Shown: positions 34,847 to 44,067 of the stretch, piece after piece
Position numbering within the stretch: position 1 is the first letter of the stretch
Layout of the letters: each line of letters starts with the position of its first letter
Assembly: GCF_001428435.1 (NCBI RefSeq)
Contig: NZ_LMSO01000007.1
Span: 186,001-250,000, forward strand
Origin: Arthrobacter sp. Soil782
Lineage (GTDB): Bacteria > Actinomycetota > Actinomycetes > Actinomycetales > Micrococcaceae
Direction of reading: 5' to 3'
Length of the DNA stretch: 64,000 nt
Made by a program: the position numbers and the translations under genes
Notes under the pieces: model-generated
Told to the model about the DNA's origin: nothing
The model's database searches: none
What the model saw: only the letters and a program-made list of their open reading frames with translations

Positions 34847-35314
34847 GTGCTCGCAAATGTAGTTGCCCAGACCACCGAGCAGACGGGTGGCGGGTTTGAC
34901 ATCTTCAGCCTGCTCCTCCCGTTGGCTCTCGCCTTTCTGATCTTCACCATGTTCCGCAAGCAGCGGAAGATGAAAAAGCAGGTCGCGGAGCAGCGCACCC
35001 AGATGGTCCCGGGTACCGAGGTCATGACCAACTTCGGTCTCTTCGGCACCATCGTTTCCCTCGACGAGGACAACAACAAGGCCCTTATCGAGCTTTCCCC
35101 AGGTGTTACCGCGACCGTTCACTCCCAGACCCTGAGCAAGGTGGTCGCCCCGGAACCGGTGGTCGAGGAAGAGCACAGCGTCCCCGATGACGCCTCCTCA
35201 CTGACGGACCCGCTCAGCGATGCTGACCGCCCGCTTCGCGAAGAGACACCGGAAGAGTCAGCCGAGCGGCTGAACAGGGAAAACGCGCGCGACCGAAACG
35301 ACAAAGAACAGTAA
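34847..35314 (+). CDS. yajC: Preprotein translocase subunit YajC
   Basis: A 155-aa small membrane protein of the SecDF-YajC complex. One transmembrane helix (FSLLLPLALAFLIFTMF, about residues 20-36) is followed by the conserved RKQRKMKKQVAEQRTQMVPGTEV and a KOW-like GLFGTIVSLDEDN. A long acidic tail (residues 108-155) extends it beyond the usual 110 aa, common in actinobacteria. GTG 34847 follows AGGAACGG. It precedes secD and secF directly. Confidence 0.92.
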   Translation: MLANVVAQTTEQTGGGFDIFSLLLPLALAFLIFTMFRKQRKMKKQVAEQRTQMVPGTEVMTNFGLFGTIVSLDEDNNKALIELSPGVTATVHSQTLSKVVAPEPVVEEEHSVPDDASSLTDPLSDADRPLREETPEESAERLNRENARDRNDKEQ

Positions 35315-35383
35315 CCTGCGACACGGCCGTACTCCTTCGGCCCGTCACGTCTCGAATTCCAACACCCAAAGGATTCACGCACC

Positions 35384-37144
35384 ATGGCACGAACCGGCCC
35401 AGGCTCCGCCGCCAAACGTACGCTCGTATGGCTCGGCGTAGTCTTTGCACTCCTCGCCTTGCTGCTCGGCGGAGGCTCGCTGTGGAGTAACGCCAGCTGG
35501 GCACCGAAGCTCGCCCTCGACCTCGAGGGCGGTACCCAGATGATCCTCGCACCCGAGGTACAGGGCAGCAGCGAGGAAATAACCCCCGAACAGCTTGACC
35601 AGGCGGTCGAGATCATCCGGCAGCGCGTCGACGGTAGCGGTGTCGCCGAGGCCGAGATCAGCACGCAGTCGGGACAGAACGTCATTGTCGCGCTCCCGGG
35701 CATCCCTGAACCGGAGACGCGGGAACTGATCCAGGCATCGGCCCAGATGGAGTTCCGGCCCGTGCTCTTCGGAGGCCCTGGGCTTGCCCCGGCGGCTGAG
35801 ACGCCGACGCCCGAAGACCAGCTTCCCACTCCGAGTGCCGAACCGACTGGTGCCAGCGATCCCAACTGGATAACCCCCGAGCTTCTGCAGGAGTTCGAGT
35901 CGACTGACTGCACCAGCCCGGAGGCACTTGAGCCTGCAGTCGAGCCGGCTCCCGCCGACCAGCCGATGGTTGCCTGCGAGCCGGACACACAGGGGAAGTA
36001 CATCCTCGGTCCGGTCGAGGTTCGCGGCACTGAGATCGAGTCAGCCGATTACGGCATGGCGCGCAGTGCCCAGGGCCAGACCCTGAATGAGTGGGTCGTC
36101 AACATCGACTTCAACGATGAGGGTACCGAGACCTTCCGCGAAGTAACCGAGCGGTTGTTCGCCATCGGTCCGGGAGATCCACGGAACCAGTTCGCCATCG
36201 TGCTGGACGGCGTTATTGTTTCAGCTCCCACCACCAACGCAGTGATTCCTGACGGGCGTCCGCAGATCAGCGGCAGCTTCACGGAGGAATCGGCAGCAGC
36301 TCTCGCAGAGCAGCTGAAGTACGGTGCGTTGCCCATCAGCTTCGAAATTCAGAGTGAACAGCAGATCTCCGCCACGCTCGGAGCCGACCAATTGCGACTC
36401 GGCCTGATCGCCGGCGTGATCGGGCTGGTTCTCGTCGCTGTGTACTCACTCTTCCAGTACCGGATGCTCGGCCTGGTGACGATCGCCTCGCTCGTGGTGG
36501 CCGGGGTACTTACCTACCTGGCAATCTGCATCCTCGGCTGGACAGAAAACTATCGGCTATCCCTCGCCGGTGTAGCGGGGCTGATTGTCGCAATCGGTCA
36601 GACAGCAGACTCATTCATTGTGTACTTCGAACGCATCAGGGATGAGCTCCGTGACGGCCGTGGTCTGGTCCCTGCTGTCGAGAACGGGTGGCGGCGTGCC
36701 AAGCGAACCGTACTGGCGTCCAAGGCCATGAACCTTCTCGCCGCCGTCGTGCTGTATTTCGTGGCCGTCGGAAACGTGCGCGGTTTCGCGTTCACGCTTG
36801 GATTGACGGCAATCGCCGACCTCGTTGTCGTGTTCCTGTTCACCCACCCGGTAATGCGACTGCTCGCCATGACCCGGTTCTTCGGCGAGGGTCACCGCTG
36901 GTCCGGGCTTGATCCCTCGCGACTCGGCGTGCTTCCGCTGTACCGCGGAGCCGGCCGGGTGCGGCACAAGCCGGTAGAGCGGCCCGCAGTTGAACTGCGC
37001 GGCCGGAACAAGGCCGCTGCGGGTGAAGCTGAGCGGCGCATGACTATTGCTGAACGGCGGCTGGCTGAACAGCAGAAGGCCGTTGAAGAACAAAAGACCG
37101 TCAGTGCGCAAGCACGCGGAACCAAGGAAGGGGACAACCGATGA
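35384..37144 (+). CDS. secD: Protein translocase subunit SecD
   Basis: A 586-aa RND-fold membrane protein that uses the proton-motive force to complete Sec-dependent export. TM1 lies near residues 13-30, followed by the large extracytoplasmic P1 domain (LALDLEGGTQMILAPE), which here contains a Pro/Thr/Ala-rich insertion (about residues 130-175). Five more helices begin at LGLIAGVIGLVLVAVYSLF, and GVAGLIVAIGQTADSFIVYFERIRDE is the family motif; its usual glycine-methionine-alanine-valine-aspartate order is replaced by GQTADS. The tail is basic and coiled-coil-like (AERRLAEQQKAVEEQ). secF starts on the stop codon (ATGA). Confidence 0.95.
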   Translation: MARTGPGSAAKRTLVWLGVVFALLALLLGGGSLWSNASWAPKLALDLEGGTQMILAPEVQGSSEEITPEQLDQAVEIIRQRVDGSGVAEAEISTQSGQNVIVALPGIPEPETRELIQASAQMEFRPVLFGGPGLAPAAETPTPEDQLPTPSAEPTGASDPNWITPELLQEFESTDCTSPEALEPAVEPAPADQPMVACEPDTQGKYILGPVEVRGTEIESADYGMARSAQGQTLNEWVVNIDFNDEGTETFREVTERLFAIGPGDPRNQFAIVLDGVIVSAPTTNAVIPDGRPQISGSFTEESAAALAEQLKYGALPISFEIQSEQQISATLGADQLRLGLIAGVIGLVLVAVYSLFQYRMLGLVTIASLVVAGVLTYLAICILGWTENYRLSLAGVAGLIVAIGQTADSFIVYFERIRDELRDGRGLVPAVENGWRRAKRTVLASKAMNLLAAVVLYFVAVGNVRGFAFTLGLTAIADLVVVFLFTHPVMRLLAMTRFFGEGHRWSGLDPSRLGVLPLYRGAGRVRHKPVERPAVELRGRNKAAAGEAERRMTIAERRLAEQQKAVEEQKTVSAQARGTKEGDNR

Positions 37145-38154
37145 GCCGGTTCAGTTTTGCCGAATTCGGAAACGAACTGTATTCCGGCAAGCGGTCCTAT
37201 CCCTTCGTTGGAAAGCGCAACCTGTGGTTCATGATCGCCGGTGTGGCTATCTTGCTCTCGCTGCTGGTTCCGGTGATCAAGGGTGGGTTCAACCTGGGCA
37301 TCGACTTCCGCGGTGGGTCAGAATTCACCGTCTCGAATGTGCAGGACACTTCCGTCGCCGCGGGCGAACAAGCCGTCACCGAGGTGGTGCCGGAAGCGGT
37401 TCCGCGGGTAACCAACATTGCCCCGGAAACCATGCGTATCCAGACGGAACGGCTCAGCGATGACCAAACCCTGAGCGTGCGTGATGGGCTGATCGGCGCC
37501 TATAACGTCACGGAGGAAGACGTCACGTCCAACTTCGTGGGGCCCACCTGGGGAGAGGATGTCAGCCGCCAGGCGATCATCGGTCTGGTTGTCTTTGTGG
37601 CTCTCGCCGCGGCGCTGATGGCGATCTACTTCCGCACCTGGAAGATGTCGGTTGCGGCAATGGCGGCGCTGGTGGTGGTGATGGTGACTTCTGCCGGCAT
37701 CTACTCGCTCAGTGACTTCGAAGTCACTCCATCGGCAGTCATCGGCTTCCTGACGATCCTGAGCTATTCGTTGTATGACACAGTCGTGGTCTTCGACAAG
37801 ATTCGGGAGAATACGGCAGATCTGGAGGTGTCCAGCAAGCGGACCTTCGGAGAGCAGGTTAACCTGGCGGTCAACCAGACACTTGTCAGGTCGATCAACA
37901 CCTCCGTTGTTGCCGTCCTGCCAGTCGCTGCAATCCTTTTCATCGGCGCGATGCTGCTCGGCGCGGGCACCCTGCGGGACCTCTCACTGGCGCTTTTCGT
38001 CGGTATCATCATCGGCACGCTGACCACCGTGTTCGTTGCTGCTCCCATGTACGCGATGCTTCGGATGAACGAGCCTGACATCCGCAAGCAGGAGAAGCGC
38101 GTAATGCACCGCCGCTCCCTCGAAGCCAAGGAAGCTGATACCGCTCCGGCGTGA
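37141..38154 (+). CDS. secF: Protein translocase subunit SecF
   Basis: A 337-aa partner of SecD with six transmembrane helices. Hallmarks are FNLGIDFRGGSEFTVSNV in the first periplasmic loop, FLTILSYSLYDTVVVFDKIRE in the fourth-fifth helix region (SY-S-L-YDT replacing the more usual GYSINDT) and NQTLVRSINTSVVAVLPVAA. The C-terminal MHRRSLEAKEADTA tail is cytosolic. Overlaps secD by 4 nt. A 14-bp hairpin 30 nt downstream ends the transcript before rel. Confidence 0.96.
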   Translation: MSRFSFAEFGNELYSGKRSYPFVGKRNLWFMIAGVAILLSLLVPVIKGGFNLGIDFRGGSEFTVSNVQDTSVAAGEQAVTEVVPEAVPRVTNIAPETMRIQTERLSDDQTLSVRDGLIGAYNVTEEDVTSNFVGPTWGEDVSRQAIIGLVVFVALAAALMAIYFRTWKMSVAAMAALVVVMVTSAGIYSLSDFEVTPSAVIGFLTILSYSLYDTVVVFDKIRENTADLEVSSKRTFGEQVNLAVNQTLVRSINTSVVAVLPVAAILFIGAMLLGAGTLRDLSLALFVGIIIGTLTTVFVAAPMYAMLRMNEPDIRKQEKRVMHRRSLEAKEADTAPA

Positions 38155-38183
38155 CCTCGCTGCGCTGCGGCGCACACCGAGAC

Positions 38184-38216
38184 AACGGCCCGGTACCTGC
38201 GAGGTGCCGGGCCGTT
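38184..38216 (+). terminator. Terminator of the yajC-secD-secF operon
   Basis: AACGGCCCGGTACC (38184-38197) pairs with GGTGCCGGGCCGTT (38203-38216), 14 bp with one G-T wobble and a 5-nt loop. No long T-run follows. Confidence 0.7.
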
Positions 38217-38311
38217 GACGTTCCATCTTCCGGAAGCGGCACTGATCTCTACGCGGACGGCAAAACGTGCACGGGATGCCGCGGACGGCGGATAAACTTG
38301 GAGAGGCAGCC

Positions 38312-38356
38312 GTGAGTGTGGGATGTTGTAGCCTTACCCGTCCGCGGTGGGGATGA
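38312..38356 (+). CDS. Possible 14-residue leader peptide before rel
   Basis: GTG 38312 with GGAGAGG 5 nt upstream opens a 14-codon frame, VSVGCCSLTRPRWG, ending 28 nt before the rel start. A TAAACT hexamer (38293-38298) could be its promoter -10. The adjacent cysteines recall cysteine-rich leader peptides described in actinobacteria, but no alternative hairpin pair was worked out here. It may be chance. Confidence 0.3.
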   Translation: MSVGCCSLTRPRWG

Positions 38357-38384
38357 CGGAAGTCCAACGGAAGTGGGGTAATGG

Positions 38385-40793
38385 GTGGCTGAAGCCAGTA
38401 GTCCCGGACGCCCGTCCGGAACCGGACCGTCCACAGGTCCGGGCACCGAAGCACGTACACAATCAACCCGTACGGTGGCTCCGGCGCCGGAGCGCCCCGC
38501 GACCGGATCCGGGTCCCCGGTTCCTACTGAAGGGTCCGTCGCGCCTGGCCGCAGGGAACGAACCCGTGCCCGCCTCGCACGCCTTGCCGGACGGGGAACC
38601 ACAGATTATTCTCCGGTCCTCGAACCGCTGTTGCGCACCGTCCGCGCGAACAATCCGAAAGAGGATCTCGAGTTCATCAAGCGGGCGTATGAAGTGGCTG
38701 AGCGCAGTCACGAGGGTCAGAAGCGCAAAAGTGGTGATCCTTACATCACCCACCCGGTTGCGGTAGCCACCATTCTCGCTGAGCTCGGCATGACCGGGAC
38801 AACCCTTGCCGCCGCTCTCCTGCATGACACCGTCGAGGACACCAGTTGCACCCTTGATGACATCCGGCGTGACTTCGGCCAGGAAGTGGCAATGCTCGTT
38901 GACGGAGTCACCAAGCTGGACAAGGTGTCCTTCGGCGACGCAGCCCAAGCGGAGACCGTCCGCAAGATGGTTGTCGCTATGGCCAAGGACATCCGGGTCC
39001 TCGTGATCAAGCTGGCTGACAGGCTGCACAACGCGCGGACGTGGCGCTTCGTATCACCCGAATCCTCCGCTCGAAAAGCACGGGAAACTCTCGAGATCTT
39101 CGCACCCCTCGCGCACCGCCTGGGCATGAACACCATTAAGTGGGAACTTGAGGATCTCTCCTTCGCGGCGCTGCATCCCAAGGTCTACGAGGAGATCGTG
39201 CGGATGGTGGGGGACCGCACCCCGGAGCGCGAAAAGCACCTGAACCTCGTCCGGGACCAGATCGGCGAGGACCTGCGCTCGGTGAAGATCAAGTCCACCA
39301 TCACAGGACGCCCTAAGCACTACTACTCGATCTACCAGAAGATGATCGTGCGGGGTAAGGACTTCGACGACATCCACGACCTGATGGGTGTACGCGTCCT
39401 TGTTGACTCGGTGCGCGACTGCTATGCAACCCTTGGGCAACTGCATGCGAGGTGGAACCCGCTCCCGGGCAGGTTCAAGGACTACATCGCGATGCCCAAG
39501 TTCAACATGTACCAGTCGCTGCACACGACGGTGATCGGCCCCGGCGGCCGTCCGGTTGAGATCCAGATCCGCACACACGACATGCACCGGCGTGCCGAGT
39601 ACGGTGTGGCAGCGCACTGGAAATACAAGAATCAGGGCGGGGCCGGCACCAACGGTGTTCCGGACAACAGTGATATGGGGTGGCTTCGCAGCCTCGTGGA
39701 CTGGCAGCAGGAGACGTCCGACCCGGACGAATTCCTTGACTCGCTGCGGTTTGAAATCAACGCCCGAGAAGTATTCGTGTTCACGCCCAAGGGCGAGGTC
39801 ATGGCATTGCCCGCCGGCTCCACTCCGGTCGACTTCGCCTACGCAGTGCATACCGAAGTTGGCCATCGCACCATTGGAGCGCGGGTCAACGGCAAGCTTG
39901 TGCCGCTCAACAGCGAGCTGAACCACGGCGACTGGGTGGAAATCTTCACATCGAAGGCGGAGGGAGCCGGGCCAAGCCAGGACTGGCAGGGATTCGTCAA
40001 GAGTCCTCGGGCGCGGAACAAGATCCGTCAGTGGTTCACCAAGGAACGCCGCGAAGAAGCGATTGAGAAGGGCAAGGACCAGCTGACGCGCACTATGCGG
40101 AAGCAAAATCTTCCCCTGCAGCGCATGATGACGCACGACGCCCTGCTGGCGGTGGCCCAGGAACTGCGGCATGCGGACATTTCAGCGCTCTACGCCGCCG
40201 TTGGAGACGGACATTCCTCGGCCCAGAACGTCATCGAGCACCTTGTCACCCAAATGGGCGGCCATGCCGGCGCTGAGGAAGACATCGCTGAGGCGACGGT
40301 CGCAACGCAGCCGCGGCGCCCCAAGTTCTCGGATTCAGGCGTCACCGTGCGCGGTGTGGGTGACGTCTGGGTCAAGCTGGCCCGCTGCTGCACACCGGTC
40401 CCTCCCGATCCGATCGTCGGGTTCGTCACGCGGGGGTCTGGGGTCTCGGTGCACCGTAACGACTGCCGGAACGTCCAGGAGCTGCGGGACCAACCGGGCC
40501 GGATCGTGGACGTGGAATGGGCTCCCACGCAGTCCAGTGTGTTCCTGGTGGAGATTCAGGTAGAGGCGTTGGACCGCAAGAGCCTTCTCTCGGATGTGAC
40601 CAGGGTGTTGTCCGAGAACCATGTGAACATCCTGGCAGCGAGCGTGAACACGTCGACCGACCGGGTGGCTATGTCGCGGTTCGCTTTCGAGATGGGCGAT
40701 CCCAAGTACCTGAGCCACATCCTCAGCGCGGTGAGAAGGATTGACGGCGTGTTTGACGTTTACCGAACCACCGGATCCCAGCGGCGCATCTAG
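38385..40793 (+). CDS. rel: Bifunctional (p)ppGpp synthetase/hydrolase Rel
   Basis: An 802-aa stringent-response enzyme. Order: a disordered N-terminus of about 75 residues, the HD hydrolase domain with His123 (ITHPVAV) and His147-Asp148 (LLHDTVEDT), the synthetase domain with RFKD at 363-366 (the RXKD form of bifunctional Rel enzymes, not the EXDD of RelA), [22 protein letters not shown], the TGS domain ([19 protein letters not shown]) and a C-terminal zinc-finger/ACT region ([19 protein letters not shown]). GTG 38385 is the start. Both activities should be intact. A possible leader peptide precedes it. Confidence 0.97.
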   Translation: MAEASSPGRPSGTGPSTGPGTEARTQSTRTVAPAPERPATGSGSPVPTEGSVAPGRRERTRARLARLAGRGTTDYSPVLEPLLRTVRANNPKEDLEFIKRAYEVAERSHEGQKRKSGDPYITHPVAVATILAELGMTGTTLAAALLHDTVEDTSCTLDDIRRDFGQEVAMLVDGVTKLDKVSFGDAAQAETVRKMVVAMAKDIRVLVIKLADRLHNARTWRFVSPESSARKARETLEIFAPLAHRLGMNTIKWELEDLSFAALHPKVYEEIVRMVGDRTPEREKHLNLVRDQIGEDLRSVKIKSTITGRPKHYYSIYQKMIVRGKDFDDIHDLMGVRVLVDSVRDCYATLGQLHARWNPLPGRFKDYIAMPKFNMYQSLHTTVIGPGGRPVEIQIRTHDMHRRAEYGVAAHWKYKNQGGAGTNGVPDNSDMGWLRSLVDWQQETSDPDEFLDSLRFEINAREVFVFTPKGEVMALPAGSTPVDFAYAVHTEVGHRTIGARVNGKLVPLNSELNHGDWVEIFTSKAEGAGPSQDWQGFVKSPRARNKIRQWFTKERREEAIEKGKDQLTRTMRKQNLPLQRMMTHDALLAVAQELRHADISALYAAVGDGHSSAQNVIEHLVTQMGGHAGAEEDIAEATVATQPRRPKFSDSGVTVRGVGDVWVKLARCCTPVPPDPIVGFVTRGSGVSVHRNDCRNVQELRDQPGRIVDVEWAPTQSSVFLVEIQVEALDRKSLLSDVTRVLSENHVNILAASVNTSTDRVAMSRFAFEMGDPKYLSHILSAVRRIDGVFDVYRTTGSQRRI

Positions 40794-41425
40794 CGGCTGA
40801 CACGCAGGGCCTCGCGCAAGCGACTCAACGCACGTGCTTTTCCGGGCACCCGCACGGAACTCTCCAGCGAGAGGATCACCAAGTGCAGCGGGCAGCGCAG
40901 TCCAGGTGCTGCGGCAATGCTCTTGAGCGTCTCAACAGCCCAGGAATCCTGACCGTGAATTGCGACGTCGAGCGCAGTCCGCAATGGAGAGGTCACTGGC
41001 ACACCGCCGATTGTGGAAAGATCGCAGGGCCCCAGGGTTACCTGATGCATCACCGCATCACAGAAGGCGGGAAGCGCCGTTGTGCGCCGGCGATGATCGG
41101 TGACCAGACTGACGACACTTGGAGCAGGGGAGCAGCCGTACACCCAGGCCGCGCTCTGGCGGGCGAGCGCAACCCGCGCGTGGAGAGAGCGCGGAACCGT
41201 GTTGATGGCTGACTGGGCGCGAATCGCCGGAGTTGACGGCTGATCTGTGCGCACGTAGGACTCCCCGCAGACATGCGCCATCAAGCCGTCCATCCGCATG
41301 GCCTGCAACTCGACGGAACTGAACAGGCTTCCGCCGTGGAACAGCACTCCGCCCGTGGAGTTGATGGCAAGGTCCCGATGGGCAAGCCCGCGGCCCTGCA
41401 CAGGAGGTCCTTGCGAATATGGCAT
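40790..41425 (-). CDS. AbiEi-like (type IV antitoxin-like) protein, orphan
   Basis: A 211-aa protein that resembles AbiEi-family antitoxin-like proteins common in actinobacteria: a central segment [11 protein letters not shown] is followed by [12 protein letters not shown] and [13 protein letters not shown], and a helical C-terminus. No AbiEii nucleotidyltransferase toxin is next to it, so it is not a complete toxin-antitoxin pair here. ATG 41425 has GGAGAAG about 10 nt upstream. The gene is convergent with rel and overlaps its stop by 4 nt. Family assignment is by pattern only. Confidence 0.5.
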   Translation of the reverse strand: MPYSQGPPVQGRGLAHRDLAINSTGGVLFHGGSLFSSVELQAMRMDGLMAHVCGESYVRTDQPSTPAIRAQSAINTVPRSLHARVALARQSAAWVYGCSPAPSVVSLVTDHRRRTTALPAFCDAVMHQVTLGPCDLSTIGGVPVTSPLRTALDVAIHGQDSWAVETLKSIAAAPGLRCPLHLVILSLESSVRVPGKARALSRLREALRVSR

Positions 41426-41458
41426 GCCTCAAGCTTCTCCAACCGGCAGGAAAAGGGA

Positions 41459-41501
41459 AAGTCCCGGCCTACCCGCTGTGGATAACGGTGGACCGGGACT
41501 T
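41459..41501 (-). terminator. Terminator of the DUF349 gene
   Basis: AAGTCCCGG (41459-41467) and CCGGGACTT (41493-41501) form a 9-bp stem around a 25-nt loop; on the minus strand the stem is followed by a pyrimidine run TCCCTTTTCC. It lies 24 nt after the DUF349 stop. Confidence 0.65.
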
Positions 41502-41524
41502 CATGCCTGGAGGGCCGTACGTGC

Positions 41525-43024
41525 CTACGAGAAGTCTTGCGCCGATTTCTGCAGCATGTCCAGCCACTGCCTGCGCGCCTCGAGCGCCTCACGTGCCTCG
41601 GAGATCCGGCGGGTATCCCCGTTCTTCTCCGCTGCTGCCAGGTCTTCCTCGAGGGACGCGATGGTGCTCTCGAGCTGGCTGAGCGCGCTGTTGGTGCGTG
41701 CCTTGGTCTCCGGGTTGGTGCGCTGCCAGTGCTCCTGCTCCGCGGCCTGCACTGCATCTTCCACTTCACGCAGGCGCGCTTCGACGCGCCCCATGTCCGC
41801 CCGGGGAACCTTTCCGGCTTCCTCCCAGCGGTCCCGAATGGACTGCAGTGCCTTCCGGGCCGCGGTGGCGTCCTTGACTGGCAGAAGCTGACGCGCTTCC
41901 GCGATGAGGGCTTCCTTTACCACGAGGTTTGAACCGTATTCCTCATCAATGGCCTCGTTTGCAGCTTTGCGGGCAGCGAAGAACACGTCTTGTGCAGCCC
42001 GGAAACGGGTCCAGAGGGCGTCGTCGTCCTTGCGACTCGCCCGCTTTGAACCTTTCCACTCGTCCATGAGCTGCCGGTACTCGGCTGCAGTGTGACCCCA
42101 GTCGGTCGAGGCGGAAAGCTCCTCGGCGCGGCGGATCAGTGCTTCCTTTGCCTGTTTTGCCTCTGCGTTGTCATTGTCGAGCTGCGAGAAGTACGCCCTG
42201 CGGTGACGGTCGAAGATAGTGCGCGCCGAGCGGAACCGCTTCCACAGTGCGTCCTCGGTGCCCCGCCCGAGCCGAAGCCCTGACTTCTGGGCAGCTTTCC
42301 ACTGCTCAAACAATTCGTTCATCCGGTTGCTGCTGGCCTTCCACTGCACGGTGGACGGATCGCGGCCGGCGATCTCCTCGGCCTCGGCAACGATCGCCTC
42401 CCGTGCTTCCCGTTCGCGGGCGCGGGCGGCGTCCTGCTCGGCCTTCTCCGCGGACTCAAGCTCGGTGACGAGGTTGACCAGTGCTTCAAGCCGGGCCTCC
42501 AGGGCACGGACATCGCCGACCATCTTCCGCTCGGAGACCTGCTCGGCAAGATGGGCGGCGGTCTTCCGCATGTCCGTGGTGGGTGCTTTTGCGTGGACCC
42601 GCTGCTCCAGCAGTGTGACCTGGCCGGCGACGTCGTCGTACTTGCGCACGAAGTAGCCCAGCGCTTCCTCGCGCGGGGCATCCGGGTACTGGCCTACGGG
42701 GAACTCCTCGCCGTCCACGAGCAGGAAGACATGACCGTCTTCCTCCACACGGGCGAAATTCTCTGCCTCCGCCAGCGGCGTGCTGTGAATCGGGGGAGCA
42801 GCGACGACGGCGGGCGCGGCGGGACCGTTGGGCCGCGGTGCCATCGCGGCAGGGGTGGGACGGGGACGCGCAGCGTTTGCGGCTCCCGGCACCGGCGCGG
42901 CCGGTTGCTCAGGAGCCGGCGCCGTGGGCTGCTCAGTAGCAGAAGGTTCTGCTGCAGCCTCAGGTTGCTCGATCCCGGTCGCTTCGGTTTCAGGCATTTC
43001 GTCGGATTGCTGACTGTTTGTCAC
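41525..43024 (-). CDS. DUF349 repeat coiled-coil protein
   Basis: A 499-aa protein with an unstructured Pro/Ala/Glu N-terminus (about residues 5-90) and then a series of about 70-residue DUF349 helical units. Repeated WKASSNRMNELFEQWKAA, WGHTAAEYRQLMDEWKGS and LQSIRDRWEEAGKVPRA show the characteristic W-x-W-K pattern, each followed by LW-x-RFR-A. The C-terminus is a coiled coil (LESTIASLEEDLAAAEKNGD). Function of the family is not settled. I use GTG 43024; the longer frame has no support. No partner gene is evident. Confidence 0.88.
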   Translation of the reverse strand: MTNSQQSDEMPETEATGIEQPEAAAEPSATEQPTAPAPEQPAAPVPGAANAARPRPTPAAMAPRPNGPAAPAVVAAPPIHSTPLAEAENFARVEEDGHVFLLVDGEEFPVGQYPDAPREEALGYFVRKYDDVAGQVTLLEQRVHAKAPTTDMRKTAAHLAEQVSERKMVGDVRALEARLEALVNLVTELESAEKAEQDAARAREREAREAIVAEAEEIAGRDPSTVQWKASSNRMNELFEQWKAAQKSGLRLGRGTEDALWKRFRSARTIFDRHRRAYFSQLDNDNAEAKQAKEALIRRAEELSASTDWGHTAAEYRQLMDEWKGSKRASRKDDDALWTRFRAAQDVFFAARKAANEAIDEEYGSNLVVKEALIAEARQLLPVKDATAARKALQSIRDRWEEAGKVPRADMGRVEARLREVEDAVQAAEQEHWQRTNPETKARTNSALSQLESTIASLEEDLAAAEKNGDTRRISEAREALEARRQWLDMLQKSAQDFS

Positions 43025-43075
43025 CGCTAAAAGTCTTTCGCTCGATGGACGACCCACATGGCCGTGTCCCGTTGA

Positions 43076-43861
43076 TTACTGCAAGGTTAATGAGTCTATC
43101 GTCACAGGCGTTGCCGGGGCTCCGTCCTCGCCGCCGCCTTCCACTCCGGCCTCGGCAACCTGCCGGACAAGGTCCAGACCGGAGGTCACCGAACCCATGA
43201 TGGTGTATCCGCCGGTGTTCTGTGGAATCCGGGAATCGCTGTAGACAATGAAGAACTGTGTCCCATTGCTGTCCGTCGCAGCACCGCGGGCCACGGCAAT
43301 GGTGCCGGCAGGGTAGACGCCGTCTTCAGGAGTGTTCTCCACCGGACCCCACTGGTAGTTCGGATCACCCGCACCATCGCCGTTGAGGGACCCGCACTGC
43401 AGCACGCCCAAGGTCTCCGCCGTAGTCAACCGGTGGCACGTCTTGCCTTCGAAGAACCCCTCCTGGGCGAGCGAGGTGAAGACGGCTACCGCCTGAGGGG
43501 CCTTGCTTCCGTCCAGCTGGACACCGATGTCGCCGACGCTGGTGGCAAGGGTCCCCGTGAACACTTTCCCCGCTGCACTCGACGGGTCCGGAATGTTCGA
43601 GCTGTTCGCCGTCGGCTCCGCCGGCGCGGTCTCCACAACACCGGGTGCCTCGTCAAGAAGGTCCATCTGCGCGGCCGTGGGATTCGAGCTGAACCAGAAC
43701 ACCTGCAGGGCGAAAGCAATGGCGAGGACCGCTGCGGCTGCTATCCCCGCGGTCGTGCTGTCTTTCCGCCGCCGTTTCTCCTGAGCGCGCTCAAGCTCCC
43801 GCCGGGCCTCGATCTGACTGATATGACGGCGCATTTCGCGTCCGCGACGATCAACGGCCAC
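43076..43861 (-). CDS. Membrane-anchored cyclophilin-type peptidyl-prolyl isomerase
   Basis: A 261-aa protein. A basic cytoplasmic start (RREMRRHISQIEARRELERAQ-like) is followed by one membrane helix (TTAGIAAAAVLAIAFALQVFW, about 36-56) and an exported cyclophilin domain: TSVGDIGVQLDGSKAP, FEGKTCHRL with the conserved Arg, GVLQCGSLNGDGAG and NGTQFFIVYSDSRIP. Several human-cyclophilin active-site positions differ, as is usual in this actinobacterial clade. It probably assists folding of exported proteins. GTG 43861 is the start. Confidence 0.9.
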   Translation of the reverse strand: MAVDRRGREMRRHISQIEARRELERAQEKRRRKDSTTAGIAAAAVLAIAFALQVFWFSSNPTAAQMDLLDEAPGVVETAPAEPTANSSNIPDPSSAAGKVFTGTLATSVGDIGVQLDGSKAPQAVAVFTSLAQEGFFEGKTCHRLTTAETLGVLQCGSLNGDGAGDPNYQWGPVENTPEDGVYPAGTIAVARGAATDSNGTQFFIVYSDSRIPQNTGGYTIMGSVTSGLDLVRQVAEAGVEGGGEDGAPATPVTIDSLTLQ

Positions 43862-43951
43862 GCGACCTCCTGTGTCCGACGGTTGTTTCGGGTGCTGCCC
43901 ACTTTTACCCAGGCTCTCCCGGTCCGGTTAGTCCGGTCCGGCACGAACCAC

Positions 43952-43957
43952 TAAAAT
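43952..43957 (+). promoter_or_regulatory. -10 element upstream of hisS
   Basis: TAAAAT in the 206-nt gap between the divergent cyclophilin and hisS genes, giving a leader of roughly 105 nt. No -35 of note, and no structured leader was recognised. Confidence 0.4.
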
Positions 43958-44067
43958 GAATGCCGCAGACAGTGTAGGCATAGCTGACCGCTTACCTCTC
44001 GGTTTCCCCAGCATCCCGAACCGCCCGGTTGGGGACACCAGCGTCATTTCCCAAGGAGAGTTGCCGT

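Noticed and set aside
39054..40172. 372-codon minus-strand frame
   Set aside because: Antisense to the synthetase and TGS domains of Rel.
40790..41425. A complete type IV toxin-antitoxin pair next to rel
   Set aside because: No nucleotidyltransferase toxin gene is adjacent on either side; neighbours are rel and the DUF349 gene.
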